The translations under genes and the position numbers were made by a program. The notes beneath the pieces were generated by a model that ran no database searches, was not told the DNA's origin, and saw nothing but the letters and a program-made list of their open reading frames with translations. Shown here one piece after another: positions 44,197 through 56,268 of a DNA stretch of 64,000 bases. Position 1 is the stretch's first letter. Each line of letters begins with the position of its first letter. This DNA is from Rhipidocladum racemiflorum (taxonomy: Eukaryota; Streptophyta; Magnoliopsida; Poales; Poaceae). Location: positions 8,253,001 through 8,317,000 of the forward strand of contig CM070572.1 of the NCBI GenBank assembly GCA_036346355.1. Reading direction: 5' to 3'.

Positions 44197-47100
44197 GAAT
44201 AGACGTGCCCAAATTCAGTACGAACCTTTCATTTCGTCGACGATTTTAAGGCTCCTTGCTCGCCTTTACTCCCACGCGCAAAAGTGCGCGCGCGGTTTCG
44301 GACGCGCAACAGCTCGTCCGGCCGGCTGGAAGAGGTGATGTATCGAACTCCGAGACGGGAGGAGGAGGTGGCAGACATGGATGGAGATGGAATCCCCAGA
44401 TAGGGGTAGCTGGATAGAATGATGCATGCATGCGTGCCTGATAGGCGCGCGCGCGCGGGAGCGAGGGAGGGACAGGCGCACAGCGGCGCAGGGCGGTCCT
44501 CCCGTCCGGGAACTGCTCGTCAAATCAGCTAATAACCTAATGCCTCGTGGCAGTCGTCCTGTCGTTGTTCGCCATGATGCCGCTCGATCGCCCCCTGCCT
44601 CCACCTGGATCGATCGCGACGTCTCTTCTCCTGTATCATCTCGATCCATGTGATTGACATACATATAATGTATGCATGTTTGCTAGCTAGATGGCCATTG
44701 ATCGTGACAGCCCGGCCATGGTTAGTAGTATTTAATTCCAAATGAGCACTCATATATGGGTCGACAGGTACGTCTATCGATCATCTATCCAACACCTCCC
44801 AACGCGCGCTTGCCTTTAGAGTTTTTCTTTCTCGCATACAAGAGCCAGTGATGCTCTTTAGTGTTTCTTTTCTTTGCAGCATGGACGCGTACGTGCGTCA
44901 AGCACACGGCATGGATTGCATACCGATTCTTATTATTCGGCTCTGATGCTAACTTACCGACACAAACCCTTAATTATACGTACATGTAACTAGGGAAAAA
45001 GAGCAATGCATGCTCGATCGCCGCGGGCCGCGCGCGGCACAAAACATCCGTCTTTCGCTTTTCTTGCTCATCATCGTGTTCCAAGCTCAGCACAGGGGGC
45101 GGGGGTAATCATGCTGCTTTTGTTCAATGCGCGACGTGCGTACGAGCATGGCGCGCGCGCGACCTATGTCGATCTTTTCCGTCTGAATTTGTGCCTGCTT
45201 GACCCAGGTCACCTTCTCCTCCTCATGCATGAACTTGAGCCACTGGATCGATCGATGTTGAATACGTACTTCACATGATAGCTGCATTAATACTACCTTA
45301 AGTTTTTTTTTTTGGTAAATGTTTTCATGTATAACATCATATATAGAGGTTTGACAAACTTGACATATGCATATATAAAGGCCAACAATCTGTAATACTA
45401 GCACCTATACCGATTAACCCGGCCAGCAAAAAGATAGGTTAGGTTGTTCCAGCTGTATTAGCTAGCTAGAGGCTGCTTGGTTTTCTTCTTTCTTCTTCTT
45501 CTTTTTTTTTAATAAAAAAGTGGATTAAGGACATTGATGATCTGGGGTAATGATTCATTTTCATGGAAAGGAGCTTTAGCTTGTCACATCATCTATGCGA
45601 TTCAAAGAATCGATCCACTTGGCAGAGACTTAATCAGTTTCTGTTTAATGATTCGAAGTGGCTACTCAAATTGCTTCTAAAATAATGTAATTTTTAAAAG
45701 GTAAATCAAATGATGCATGCAGCTGAAGAAACAACTTGATTAAGTGACTTTGGTTGTGGCAAAGGGAATGAAGTGCTTGTGGAAGTAAGAAAGGTTCTAC
45801 CTAAATATTTAGCTAAAGTCTATTTGTTGCATGATCAGTCTACAAAATGCCAAAATACGTTTCTGTCCTGCAGGGGGCAGGGTTCTTCTCTGCTCGGTGT
45901 GTGAGTGCATGAGTAATCAAACATATCTTATACTACAAATAGGTCCTAATTAATATTCTTATGATAATTTAAGCATCAGCGTAGTATCTACCGCACTAAA
46001 CATCAAAGCAGCAAGGACCACTGAAATCTAATTTAAAATCATTAGAGTCTTCTAATCTCATTAGAATGGCCTAGAGGAAGACATACCTGCATAGTAATGT
46101 TTGCATGCACGCACGAGGCCAGCATCCAGCAGCAAGGACAAGAATTACAGTACTAGTTCAGCTAAATTAATCGGTAGATGATTCCCTGATTCCTTCCTGT
46201 TTGGCACCATTTGCACATTTTCTTCAGTATTCCATCTGATGTGTACATATATTCCCCATAATATATGGCATGCAGCATTCATGCATTCAGACATAGATGG
46301 ATGTATATTCATGACCAGGTAGTAATCGCTGGTGAAACAATTTGGGGCGACTGATCAAAATGATGGGTTGAAGGGTAGAATTCTGCAATGAACGACCATC
46401 ATCGGTCCATCAAACGTAAATCATGGCGCAGTCGATCTCGAGGCGCAGAAAGGTGATCGAGGGCAGCAGCAGCAGCGCAACAGGCGAGGATGAAAGCTGA
46501 GACACAAAACCTTTCTGAAAAAGGACTACAGGGAGGGAGGGGAGGGGGAGCAAAAGAATTATAGCATGAACTGCGAAAAAGCAAGTAATATCCATCGCAC
46601 ACACTACACTATGCACAATATCTGATCACATAAAGCTGCTGTTTTGAGGTCGAAGACTGCATCCTGGCCATAAAGTGATGAAGAGAGGAGGAGGGCCTCC
46701 AGTTACAAGCTAGCCAGCCATGGCCGCTGCAGATTCCTTCAATTCTCCTGCGAACAAATTATGCAAGAGATGGAGAAAAGGGGTGTAGCGAAGGACTCGA
46801 TGCGATGCGATAAGTTAGCTGTTACTTTACACTCATGATCCCTATGAATTACCTGTAATTTTGTTGTCACCTCGACATGCACGCACACACTACCTATCTT
46901 TTGAAAAGAAAATTGCGCCCAGGCACAGACCCCTGACAAAAGCGAAGTCAAAATGTGAGCTCGCTTCAAAAGCTAGCTCTTCAGCTCATCAACAATACAA
47001 ACTAAATTAGATGCTTGCTTAAATGCATGTATTTAATTGTTTTGAAGAAAAACAACGTGATGATGAGCTAAGCATGTTCTGTGGATGGCGCATGCATGCC

Positions 47101-47422
47101 CTAGAAAATGTTGTTGCACTTACTTAATTATGAACATGCGTACAAAAGATGATTAGTGCGTGAACTTTTTTATTTTTTCGTATCAATCTCCTTGTTTACC
47201 TTGTGCATTTGAAGTGGACTAGTGCGGAAAAGCCAGACAGTAGACAACTAGACACACACAGTAAGGTGTTTGAACTTCGAAATGGCCTGCATTTGCTTTG
47301 CGTCCACCGTAAACATTTGTTTCCCAACTTGTGAACCTGCAGCTCTCTCTCTCTCTCTCTCTCAAGCACACAGAGAGACATTAGCACATTTGTGTCAACT
47401 GTAATGTCCTCTTCTTTACCCC

Positions 47423-47480
<58 letters not shown>

Positions 47481-48500
47481 ACTAAGGTAGACAAGGCTAG
47501 TTGAAAAACAACAAGGTCATGCTAAGTCTGCGTTCACAAATATACGTTTGTGTTTTAAGTCTGATCAGAGAGAGCTACGTTCAAACAGGACAAGAGCACA
47601 TGTGTTTAGGGGTCGGGCTACTACTACCACTACCACAGTACCACTCAATGCCCCCAATCAGCTCAACATGTGACAGCTCCAATATGGCACAGAGAATAAC
47701 CGACAGCTCCAGCACGGTATTGGCCTTATCCTTCCCCCTCTTTCCCTCCTCAGACTCAGCAGCTGGACTGTGCTGACCGCATTCAGGGCAGCTTATCATT
47801 CCACCGATCGCTGACGCGTAGGCCCAAATCATTAACATAGCTCACTCACTTGTAGCTCCACTTGTCAGCGGCCAAATTGGCTTATAGGTTATTTGAAAAC
47901 CTCTCCAAGCTAAACATAAGCGCGACAGGGTCATATGGAGCTGCAGCTAATCATGTCTCACATCACTGACACATAAGCCCAGAGCGTTAACCTAGCCCAA
48001 TTACGTGCAACCCCATTTGTCAGTAACCGAACAGGCTTATCAGTCGCCGAAAGGCCGCGCTCAAGCTGCATGCAAATCAGCGCGACAGGCTCATATGCAG
48101 CTACAGCTCATCTGTCAGCGACTAGACAAGCACACAACTACACAGGAGGCATGCGCCGGCCGGCCATCCATCCATCCATCCATCCATCCACCCCTCACTG
48201 AGAAATTCATCAACCCACCATCCATCCATAGCGCCAACCACCAACCAGCTGCGTAGCATAGGCATAGCCCCCCTGCCTTGCCCCCGAGTTACAGCAAGAA
48301 ACAAGAGCAAACACATGGATATGGAAAGGCAGGCACATGCAATTAAGAACAACGTCGAAACATCGACCAAGAAGGGCAACCCTGGAGTGCAGGACCATAT
48401 ACACGCGCGCGCCTGCCCTGCCCTGCCCTGCCCTGCCCTGCCCTGCTTTATATGGATGGACGAATTGGCTGGTTGATCCGGGTCTGACAGCGCGCGCGGG
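44197..48500. other. Intergenic region without recognised gene
   Basis: No coding region, tRNA or known plant microRNA precursor was recognised. Simple repeats are (CT)n at about 47343-47362, a 55-bp (GA)n run at 47425-47479, (CATC)n at 48164-48190 and (CCTGC)n at 48412-48446. A GC-rich patch with CGCGCGCG lies near 44449. The rest resembles decayed unique intergenic DNA. Confidence 0.5.
47795..48112. repeat. Two diverged copies of a ~160-bp tandem unit
   Basis: The 47805-47950 sequence and the 47965-48112 sequence share the ordered words CTGACRCRTARGCCCA, TTAACMTAGC, GTCAG, GGCTTATMRG, GCGCGACAGG-TCATATG-AGCT-CAGCT. The copies are clearly related but diverged, and non-coding. Confidence 0.6.
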
Positions 48501-49668
48501 CAAAAGCAGGAGGGGCGGAGAGAGTGGGAGTGAGGAGGCTCAGGAGAGCGGGGCGAGAGGGGGAGACGACAAAGCCCGCTATAAATGCCCGCCTGCTCGC
48601 CTCGGTGTGTTGTGTTCGCTCCCGCTGTAGCCGCGGCTGTAGATGTACAATTCGAGCTCCCCTCGTCCCCGTGCCGTTGATTGAGTTGGACGCCGTTTTT
48701 TTTTTTCTTTCGAGAGGAGGGAGCGCGGTGTGGCGTGCATCGATCTGCCATGGAACGACACGGCATGGCATGGTTGGTGCGAGGGGGGAGACTGCGCCGT
48801 AATGCGCGTGCGAGAAATCATTGACGGCTTCAATAAAAATACGGCCTCGCGTTGTCACTGTATAGACTCGAGTCCGTGCCAGCGCGCCGGTCTTCGCTTG
48901 CTACTCTCTCTCTCTCTCTCACTCACTCCTGTCTCTCTTTCTCAGTGCTCTCTCCTGTGGTTGTGGTCCTCGCCATCGATCGGTTGTTAGCTTGGCTTCT
49001 CTGCAGATTGTTCGCCCATCAGATGACAAAAACCTTCGCACGCAGCTGGCCAGCCTCATCTCCTATACCTTATTTCTACGTCATCATCCTACTGTCCAAT
49101 GACCAATTTTGGAATATTTGTTGTTCACTCATCCAAACAACCATTGTTAATTACAAGTTTTTGTTTTCATGATCAGAGGTTAATGGTACGGGAGAAAACG
49201 AAAGGCGGCCGATCAAAAACCCTAGTGGTCGATGGAGACTTGGAGAGTCCATTGTTGAAAGAACAAATTAATTAAGGAACACAGCAAGCTTGCAAAATGG
49301 AATGGTGGTTGTGAAGTAGAACATGAGAGCTAGAACTTGCACTTGGGTGAAAAAATGAACCATCATGGCAGGTGAATGCCATGCCTGATAAAAATCTCTT
49401 GTGCTCGGAGTTGATCAAACCCTAAAGCTAACAATCTCTCTGCTTCGGCGTTTCCCTTCTCTTCTGCCATGGGACACCTCGCTCTCTCACTCAACCACAA
49501 CGTACGTAGGATTGATCCGAATGTCATGGAATGCTGCAGCTAAGTGTAATCCTTGCAAGGGTGTCTAGGAGGAGAGGATGGAAACCACAAAAAAAAGGAA
49601 ACCAAGACAAAGAACAGATCATAGCCACACCAGAACAATGCATGCGATCCTCGGAGTCGCGGGCCCGC
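48500..49668 (+). promoter_or_regulatory. Candidate plus-strand promoter and TCP downstream flank
   Basis: A good TATA box (GCTATAAATGCC, 48579-48590) in GC-rich DNA could start a plus-strand transcript near 48610, and an AATAAA lies at about 48832. No convincing protein frame or hairpin precursor follows. The remainder, up to 49668, is the 3' flank of the minus-strand TCP gene, with a CT repeat at about 48904-48922. Confidence 0.3.
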
Positions 49669-49826
49669 CTATGAGTCGCTGGTGCTCATGCTCTCATGCC
49701 GCTCGCCGCGGCCACCTCCGTGTTGCTGCTGGCTAGGACCTCCTCCTCCGCTTTGGCCTGCCGCGGCATCCGTAGGCGCCTGTGTCCGATACGCATTGAG
49801 CGCGGCGAGAATCCCCATGTGCCCTT

Positions 49827-49857
<31 letters not shown>

Positions 49858-50820
49858 GACCGGGCCAAGCCCCAGCTGCTGCCCGGGTAGCAGCGCCATC
49901 GGTCCCGGAAAGTTCATGAAATGTAGCCCGCTCGACACGCTCCCCCGATACACGGCAGCCGCGCCGGCGGCGCTGCCCATCTGCGGTAACGTCCAAATAG
50001 GGTCGCCACTGCCTCCTCCTCCACCGCCGCTGCCACCACCGGACGGTGTCCCTCCCTGCGCGTTGGTGCTCGGCACCATCCACACGGTGCCCGGCATTTG
50101 GCTCTGCGTGTACCCTACCATCTGCTGCTGGTACTGCTGCTGCTGCTGCATTTCTTGCTCCCACCGCCTCTTCCTGGAGAGGTCGGCGGCTGCGGCTGCG
50201 GCGGACGGCGACGGTTGCACGTCAAGACCGACACTGCCCGAGTGGAAGTTTAGCAACAGCGGGGACGGCGACGATGACGACGAGGCGGGGCCCTCGGAGG
50301 GAAACCCGAGGCCGACAACCCGGTCCCACACGTCAGCACGGGCACCGAATCGCGAGGCGGCGGCGGGACTAGGCAAGGCGGCGCGGAGGTGGACCGGGGC
50401 GGAGAGCGAGGAGCCAGAGGAGCGGAGGGAGATGTTGAGGGAGGTGAAGTTGGCCGGGATGGTGCCGGTGCCGGTGGCCGCGATCACCGCCGGCTCCGCC
50501 TGCTGCAGTAGCCACTCGATGGTCTCGCCGTCCGTCTTGTGGCCCAGCTCCCGCGTTAGCTGGAACACCCGCGCTGCGCACAGCGCCGGCATCCGGATGC
50601 GCCGTCCTCTCCCTTCCACCTTGGTATGCCGGTCCTTGGTCGAGCTCCGTTTGGGCGCCGTCTTCCGAATCTGCACCTCCCCTCCTACCCCGCCGTCAGC
50701 CCCTGATCCATTTCCGTTGCCACCCGCGCCCGAGGCGCACGGCTGCTCCTCCTTCTTTTCAAGGAGCTGCAAGGGGAAGTTGGGGCGACGGCCGCCTCCG
50801 GCGTCTCCGGCGACGTCCAT
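49669..50820 (-). CDS. Class I TCP transcription factor (PCF type)
   Basis: This is an intronless frame of 383 residues with ATG at 50820 and TAG at 49669. The TCP domain (about 57-115) has the basic part KRSSTKDRHTKVEGRGRRIRM (shown in part), then ARVFQLTRELGHKTDGETI and WLLQQAEPAVIAATGTGT. The short basic region and this helix pattern define class I. The C-terminal GHMGILAALNAYR is conserved in the TCP14/15/8/22/23-like group. Low-complexity tracts are poly-Q (about 224-233), poly-Ser and poly-Gly (up to ten residues near 338). Class I TCPs bind GGNCCCAC-type sites in the nucleus and promote cell proliferation and growth. An upstream TTG also opens the frame, but ATG at 50820 is the natural start. 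Long frames on the other strand are shadows of GC-rich codons. No damage is seen. Confidence 0.95.
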
Positions 50821-51500
50821 GGTCAATTAGGCCATGGTATATATACACACATATAAATATATCTGCCTGTATATTTTTCAGCCGTGCAAACGGGGTGGTT
50901 GTTAGGAAGCTAAGAGAGGGGAACGGGTTTGATGTCTCCGGCCTCTTCTTGTGGGTCTAGCTCGAGAAGGTTAGGTGTGATGTAGCGGTGGTGGTAGAGA
51001 GAGAGAGAGAGAGAGTCCAAGAAATAGCTAGCTATCAGGGAAAGATTGTAGGTTGGAAAGAATCCTTCCTCAGATGATATGATAAGAAAGAGAGGGAAAT
51101 ATGGAGGGAAGGTGGGTGCTGAGCTTGTGTTTGTGTTGGCGTGTGGGAGATCACACACAATTTTATGGTGTTTTGGTAAGGTTCATATGTGATTTGTGTG
51201 TGAGAGAGAGAGAGGTAGGGAGGAGGGTGGAGCATGAGCAGATGACCCTAGCTAGGAGAGAGAGAGAGAGAGAGAGAGAGGGGGGTACTTTGTAGGGCTT
51301 GGAGGAGAGAGATGGATGAATTAAATGGTTTTTGATGTATAGAGAGAGGGAGGGAGGGGCTGGAGAGCCTAGGCTATAGGAGCGTACATGGAAGGAGACC
51401 GATGTGGGAGAGGAGGATAAGGCGGACGAGAGGGGGGAATTATTAGGTAGCTAATCCCCGTACACAGTGTGCATCAGTACTGTGGCAGAACGTAACGTGA
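50821..51500 (-). promoter_or_regulatory. 5' UTR and promoter region of the TCP gene
   Basis: Read toward the gene, the DNA is pyrimidine-rich with CT runs (complement of GA at 50996-51015 and 51255-51280), common in plant 5' UTRs and targets of BPC/GAGA-binding proteins. TATATATA-like DNA lies at 50835-50860, too near the ATG to be the main TATA unless the leader is very short. The start site is not determined. Confidence 0.45.
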
Positions 51501-52566
51501 TATGTTCTCCCGACGCTAAATAACGAATCTCCCATTTATTCAGCAACAATACCATAGCACTGTTACCCACTTTTCTCTCTCTCTTTCTCCAGAAGCGTTA
51601 TACTATATGCTACTCTATCCATTCTAGATAATATTTTAGGATTTTTTTACTTCAATCAAGATATGCGTAGAAATAATAAATCTCTATTCTTTATTAGTTT
51701 ATTTATTACTTTTAGATTGTGTTACTCTAATCCATAGTACTAAATAACTTTGGAAATAATAAATCGTAAGATATGCAAAGAAAAAATCACTTAAAAATTG
51801 ACTCAAAATTATTGAAACAAAATAAATAAGATAGAATGATATATATTCAACAACAGTATGAGCACAGATTAGCTCAAACAAGGTGAGCTATTTGGTGCGA
51901 TGAAAAGCAATGTTTCCCTTGTGGATTGGATGCTTTTGAGAGCACATCCCAATCTATTTTTTTTTTCTCTCCTTTTGCTGTTTGAAATGTGTTTTCTTTT
52001 TTTCTCTCTCTTTGCTTTTGGTTCTCTCTTTTTTTTTGTTGTAAAAAGGAAAAAACTTTAAACTGTGGAGAGGCAGTCACTTGGTTCAGACTCCACGTGC
52101 GGTGCTCTTTATCATTCAATCCCCAAAGACTGCACTGGCCACTGTTGGCGCCACTCTCCAAGTCAAACTGTACAAGGGAAAAATTTTAGCAAAGGGAATT
52201 TTTTTTGGGTCTTGAAAAGGCTTTTTTTCCAAGTAACCGCCCATGTATTATGTTGTTAATTGCATTTAGTGAATTATGGGTGTTTCAGTTTCTTGCTCTG
52301 TGCTTCAAATTATGTAAAGTATCCGAAGTATCTATCTATAGACATCTTTTGTTTTAAAAGAAAATTAATCTTGCAAGAGCTAGCACACTCACTATAAATT
52401 TGGGGAAATTATGAGAAGAACAGCAAAGAAAGGGTTAATAAAGTTTGGCCAGCTCAACCAGTAATGATTCCGTTGCCTTTCCTATGAGCCTTTGTATCCT
52501 CCTTTGTTTGCCAGCCTTAAAATCTGGGGTGCCCTAGTTTCTGCTGTTATGGACCTGGTGGCTGGT
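51501..52566. other. Intergenic; possible decayed MITE
   Basis: CTACTCTATCCATTCTAGATAATATTTTAGG at about 51611 (shown in part as CTACTCTATCCATTC) resembles the start of Stowaway/Mariner-type MITEs, but a clean matching end near 51840 is not found. Nothing else is recognised. Confidence 0.3.
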
Positions 52567-52575
52567 GCACACAAG

Positions 52576-52997
52576 CAGGGTTGACAAAACCGTTTCGAGA
52601 TGGAAAATCGAACCCAGCTCGGCTTCGGTTTTTCGCGAAAATCGGTTGAAAATCGTCAAAAACCGAAGATTTTCGAAACCGAGCGTTTAAATAAAAAAAA
52701 TCAAATCAGATTTAAAAAAAACGGTCGGACCGGTCGGTTTTCACCGGTTTTCGATCGGTTTTCTCGAAAAACCGCTCGACGAGTTGAACCTTTTGGGTGA
52801 TCGGTTTCTTGAGCGGTTTTCTCGAAAAACCGCTCGGTTTTCACCGGTTTTCGATCGGTTTTCATCGCATAAATTTTTTCAAATTTTTAAATTTTAAAAA
52901 TTTTTTTTTTGAATTGAACCGGTTTACCGATCGGTTATGATTTCGAACCGGCTCGATACGGTCGAAAACCGCGGTTTTTGACGGTTTTGCGAACCAG
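52576..52997. mobile_element. hAT-like MITE with ACCGGTTTTCGATCGGTTTTC repeats
   Basis: GCACACAAG flanks both sides (52567-52575 and 52997-53005), giving an 8- or 9-bp target duplication. The inner ends CAGGGTTGACAAAACCG and CTGGTTCGCAAAACCG (reverse complement of the right end) are imperfect inverted repeats. A 30-bp unit (TCGGTTTTCACCGG... start) occurs at 52734-52763 and again exactly 100 bp later. The interior is non-coding. Confidence 0.7.
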
Positions 52998-53005
52998 CAC
53001 ACAAG

Positions 53006-53660
53006 TATCCAACAGAGCCTCTCACATGCCGTATACTTGGACTCGAACAGAGTGGAAGGAAACTACCAAAAAAAAAAAGGGATTTATGGCTTTACACTCT
53101 GCAAAGCTTTGGCTCTGAATTTCGTGTCACTGTATAGTAGTATATCATTTGGGTCCCAAAAGAATGATTAAGCTAGCTTACATGCATGCTCATTGTTGTG
53201 GAAAGCCTAGAATAAGGAATTCAATAGTTCAGTATCGTAGCTAATCAGTCAAATAGCCAAACGTCACGTTTGATGGAAAAACTAGTCTAAAAAGACCAAA
53301 TATTGCTGGAGTCAACCCAATAAATTAACTGGACAGTTGTAAACACGCTTAAAATCTTCATACATCAAGCTGCTTCTACTAAAATTCTACTCTCGTGCAA
53401 CTGACTGAATTGGCCGTGTAACCAGGACATAACAATGAGTACGTGTGTGTCTACTGCTAACATGAACCAATATATGCACGCATCATATATACTATAGACA
53501 CTTCTGTAATTAAGACGAGCACAAACCTATTAATTTCCATCACAGAATTTCATGAATATCAAATTCTGATGAATACCAAATTCTGATGCTATATGCGGAT
53601 ATCTTATTGCACTCCCGATACATTTATGCCAACAGTTTTTATATGTAGAGTGACATGTAG
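53006..53660. other. Intergenic, nothing recognised
   Basis: AT-rich DNA with no coding signal. The nearby doublet AATTTCATGAATATCAAATTCTGATGAATACCAAATTCTGATG at about 53540 is a short local duplication of CAAATTCTGATG(A). Confidence 0.4.
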
Positions 53661-53689
53661 GATTTAATCTTATATGGAAGGAGAGTTAA

Positions 53690-54031
53690 CGAATTGGAGC
53701 ATGATTCGTTTGAGGAGGATAATGTAGAGCAAATGTTGCGGGGTGTTGACGAAAATTACAAAGAAAGAGAGTTTGAAAATTTTAAAAACTTAATAGAATA
53801 CGATGTCAAACCATTGTTCCGTCTCAGAACAGATTGTGATGATGAGGGTAATCACAATCAGTTCTAGCTCAGAATAGCTCAGAACCGATTGTGATGACCA
53901 TATTATCACTATCGCGCGAAAATCGACTGTGATAAAGCCTCCACGTCACTGTCTAAATACTTTGTATCACCACAAAAACCGACTGTAATGATGAAAAAGA
54001 ATCGATTGTGATGTACATTGCTATATTAGTG
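53690..54031 (+). mobile_element. CACTA (En/Spm) transposon relic, right end
   Basis: A frame near 53697-53820 reads HDSFEEDNVEQMLRGV and ENYKEREFENFKNLI, resembling the N-terminal part of CACTA TNP2-type transposases. It is followed by subterminal words such as CAGAACCGATTGTGATGA in both orientations and the terminus CTATATTAGTG at 54031 (CACTAATATAG on the minus strand). The transposase catalytic part is missing, so this is an internally deleted remnant. Confidence 0.6.
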
Positions 54032-54055
54032 TTATAAACACTGCTATATTGTGGG

Positions 54056-56263
54056 TGTGACACCATGGAGTGTCGTAACCTTATATAATGTGAATGTTGA
54101 AGTAAAAAACATTATGAAATATGGAATTGGAGGTTGAAACCATACGGTATGAGGTTTATTTGCGTTTCCGGGCCGTTTCCGGGAGTTTGGGCCTTTCCGG
54201 GGGAGTTTGGGCCTAAGGGAAAGGGTCGTGGGCCTTAGTGGGGAGGAGTTTGAGTCCATTTAGGAGTAGGAGTCCTGTTTGGGGGCCTCCTCCTGCCCTT
54301 TGGGCGCCCCACCCCTGCTTGGTGCGCCCCCACCTCCCCTTGTGAGTCCTAGCCGCCACCTCCAATTCTCCTCCTAGCCGCACCCCCACCACCTCTCCCC
54401 ATGGCGCCACCACCCCTCCACCACCTCTCCACCTCCCTTGCTGCCCCTAGGGGAGTTTTCCACCTCAACACCTCGAAGATCCGTCCATTGGAGCGCTTTG
54501 CGACGAGGAGATCCGGTGGATTTGGAGCGAGGAAGGAGATCGCGCGAACCGGGGGGAGATCCGTTGGGTTTTCGTGCGTCGGGGGAAGGTATGGCCATGG
54601 GAATCCTTGGGGTTGGTCTAGGTACTGTTCTAAGGGTTATTATCATGTTTTTAGATCAATTGGTGGTGCTGTAGTTGGGTAGATTAGATGGAATCTTGAG
54701 TTTGCCACGTTCTCTGTTTCGAGCAGCATGAGTAGTCGACCTAAGGTTTGGGTTTTCGCCAATTTAGAGTCGGATTTTGGTCGTCCTCCAGTTGAAGAAG
54801 TTGTAGGTAACTTCAATACCTTTTAGTGGGTATAAAGAACGTCCAATTCCGCCCAGTCGTTTGAAAGTTATGCTCATTTTACCGAACGTATTAAAAACTG
54901 TGACGTGATTGGAACAGATCACGGTATTTTGTAGATTAAACCACTTTAGAGTCCGAATCAGTCTTTCCATATACTTAGAAAAAGTTAGGAAATTTCCTAA
55001 GCTACACGAGGATGTACTCGTTTATTCGATTCGGAGTCTTAGAACCCGAGTTATGCCTTTTGGAAGGCTGTTGTCCCGACGGGACAGAACCTCTGTTTTT
55101 GGGTTTTGCGAGTAGTTTGCGATGTCGGGGTAGAAGAGTGTTTGCGTACTGTTTTGTGGACATAATTGTGAGTGTGTGGTACCTATGTGCAGGTGGTGTG
55201 ACCCTGGGAGTGCCTTCTACTTCTCGCCAATCCGTCGCCCGTGGTTGAGGCAAGTGTATTGGAATGGGTAGCGGGTTATGGTTTGCTAGATTGGTTGAGA
55301 TTGAAATTGAATATATGATATGTTCACATGCCATGCTTTAATTATTGTCATTGATATGATGAATATGCTTATTATGTTATGATGCCATGTGTTAATGTAC
55401 AAGTTATTTATGATGTTGGCATGTTTGCATACATGGCATGATACATGGCCCGGGCGGTGAGAAAGTCATAACTAGTCCGGGGAAGGTCGGTGAGAAAGTT
55501 ATGACTATTCCGGAGAGCCAATGAGTAAGTCCTACATCGTGATTCCATCCACCGCAGTGTATGGAAGCGAGGAGTAGACACCCTCCATCTTCGGGATGGA
55601 AGGGGGGAGATGGTGCACACCGACGGGTGTGTAGTCAACCATACCGGTATGAGTTTCCAGGAGACATGTGCATCGCATCGCATTGCATACATGATGATGA
55701 TGATAATGATATGTGATCATGAATGAGATGATAGACATGATGTGAGTTGTTGTAGCCATGTAATTGTTCTTTTGTACCATTGCAATATATTTGCTGAGTG
55801 TTGAACTCACGCTTGTGCTTTTTTGTTGTTTTAGGTACCATGAAACCGGCATACGGGGAAGGGCATTAGCTACACATCTACACGTAGCTCCACACTTATA
55901 GACAATTTATTCATCTTGGTCATGATAATAAGAGTAGTGCCATGCAACTTGGTGCAATGGTTAATTTGTGTGCTTGGTTTCCTCATTTAATTCGTTTGGC
56001 TCATGAGATGGCTGGAATCTTTATTCTAGGCTTATACTGCTGCTAGAACCCTTGTTATTGATGATTTAGATGTAATTCTTTATACTATATCCTGTGATCA
56101 TATTGTTGTTGCTTCAATTCATGGAAAAACAAAGGAGATGCTGCCGAAATTTTCGGTTTTAGCATTTACTCCTTTGCTGTAATTTATCTTAATTTATGGT
56201 ATTTAGAGGTTGATTAGTCTATGTTTGGTAGCATTCGGGCATATTAAATGCCGGGGTGTTACA
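54056..56263 (+). repeat. Tekay-type solo LTR with perfect target duplication
   Basis: The 2208-bp block starts TGTGACACCATGG and ends GCCGGGGTGTTACA, giving TGT(G/A)ACACC inverted termini. GTGGG occurs on both sides (54051-54055 and 56264-56268). No internal element DNA is present. The interior has GC-rich leader-like sequence (54160-54600) and tandem (G)GTGAGAAAGT(C/T)AT-like repeats near 55457-55510. It is not the same family as the 3.5 kb LTR at 36960. Confidence 0.85.
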
Positions 56264-56268
56264 GTGGG

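Noticed and set aside
44197..48500. Plant microRNA gene in the TCP downstream region
   Set aside because: No known mature miRNA sequence or long fold-back precursor was recognised by eye. miR319 targets class II TCPs, not this class I gene.
48122..48766. 214-codon minus-strand frame
   Set aside because: It is made of simple repeats (CATC, CCTGC) and GC-rich DNA. The translation has repeated GRAGQ and DGWMDGW runs and no homology signal.
50821..50826. Start of the TCP protein two codons farther upstream
   Set aside because: The codon at 50826-50824 is TTG, not ATG. The ATG at 50820 is the natural plant start.
49682..50830. Long plus-strand frame (382 codons) opposite the TCP gene
   Set aside because: It is the shadow of a GC-rich TCP coding sequence. 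It has no domain and the minus strand has a complete TCP domain.
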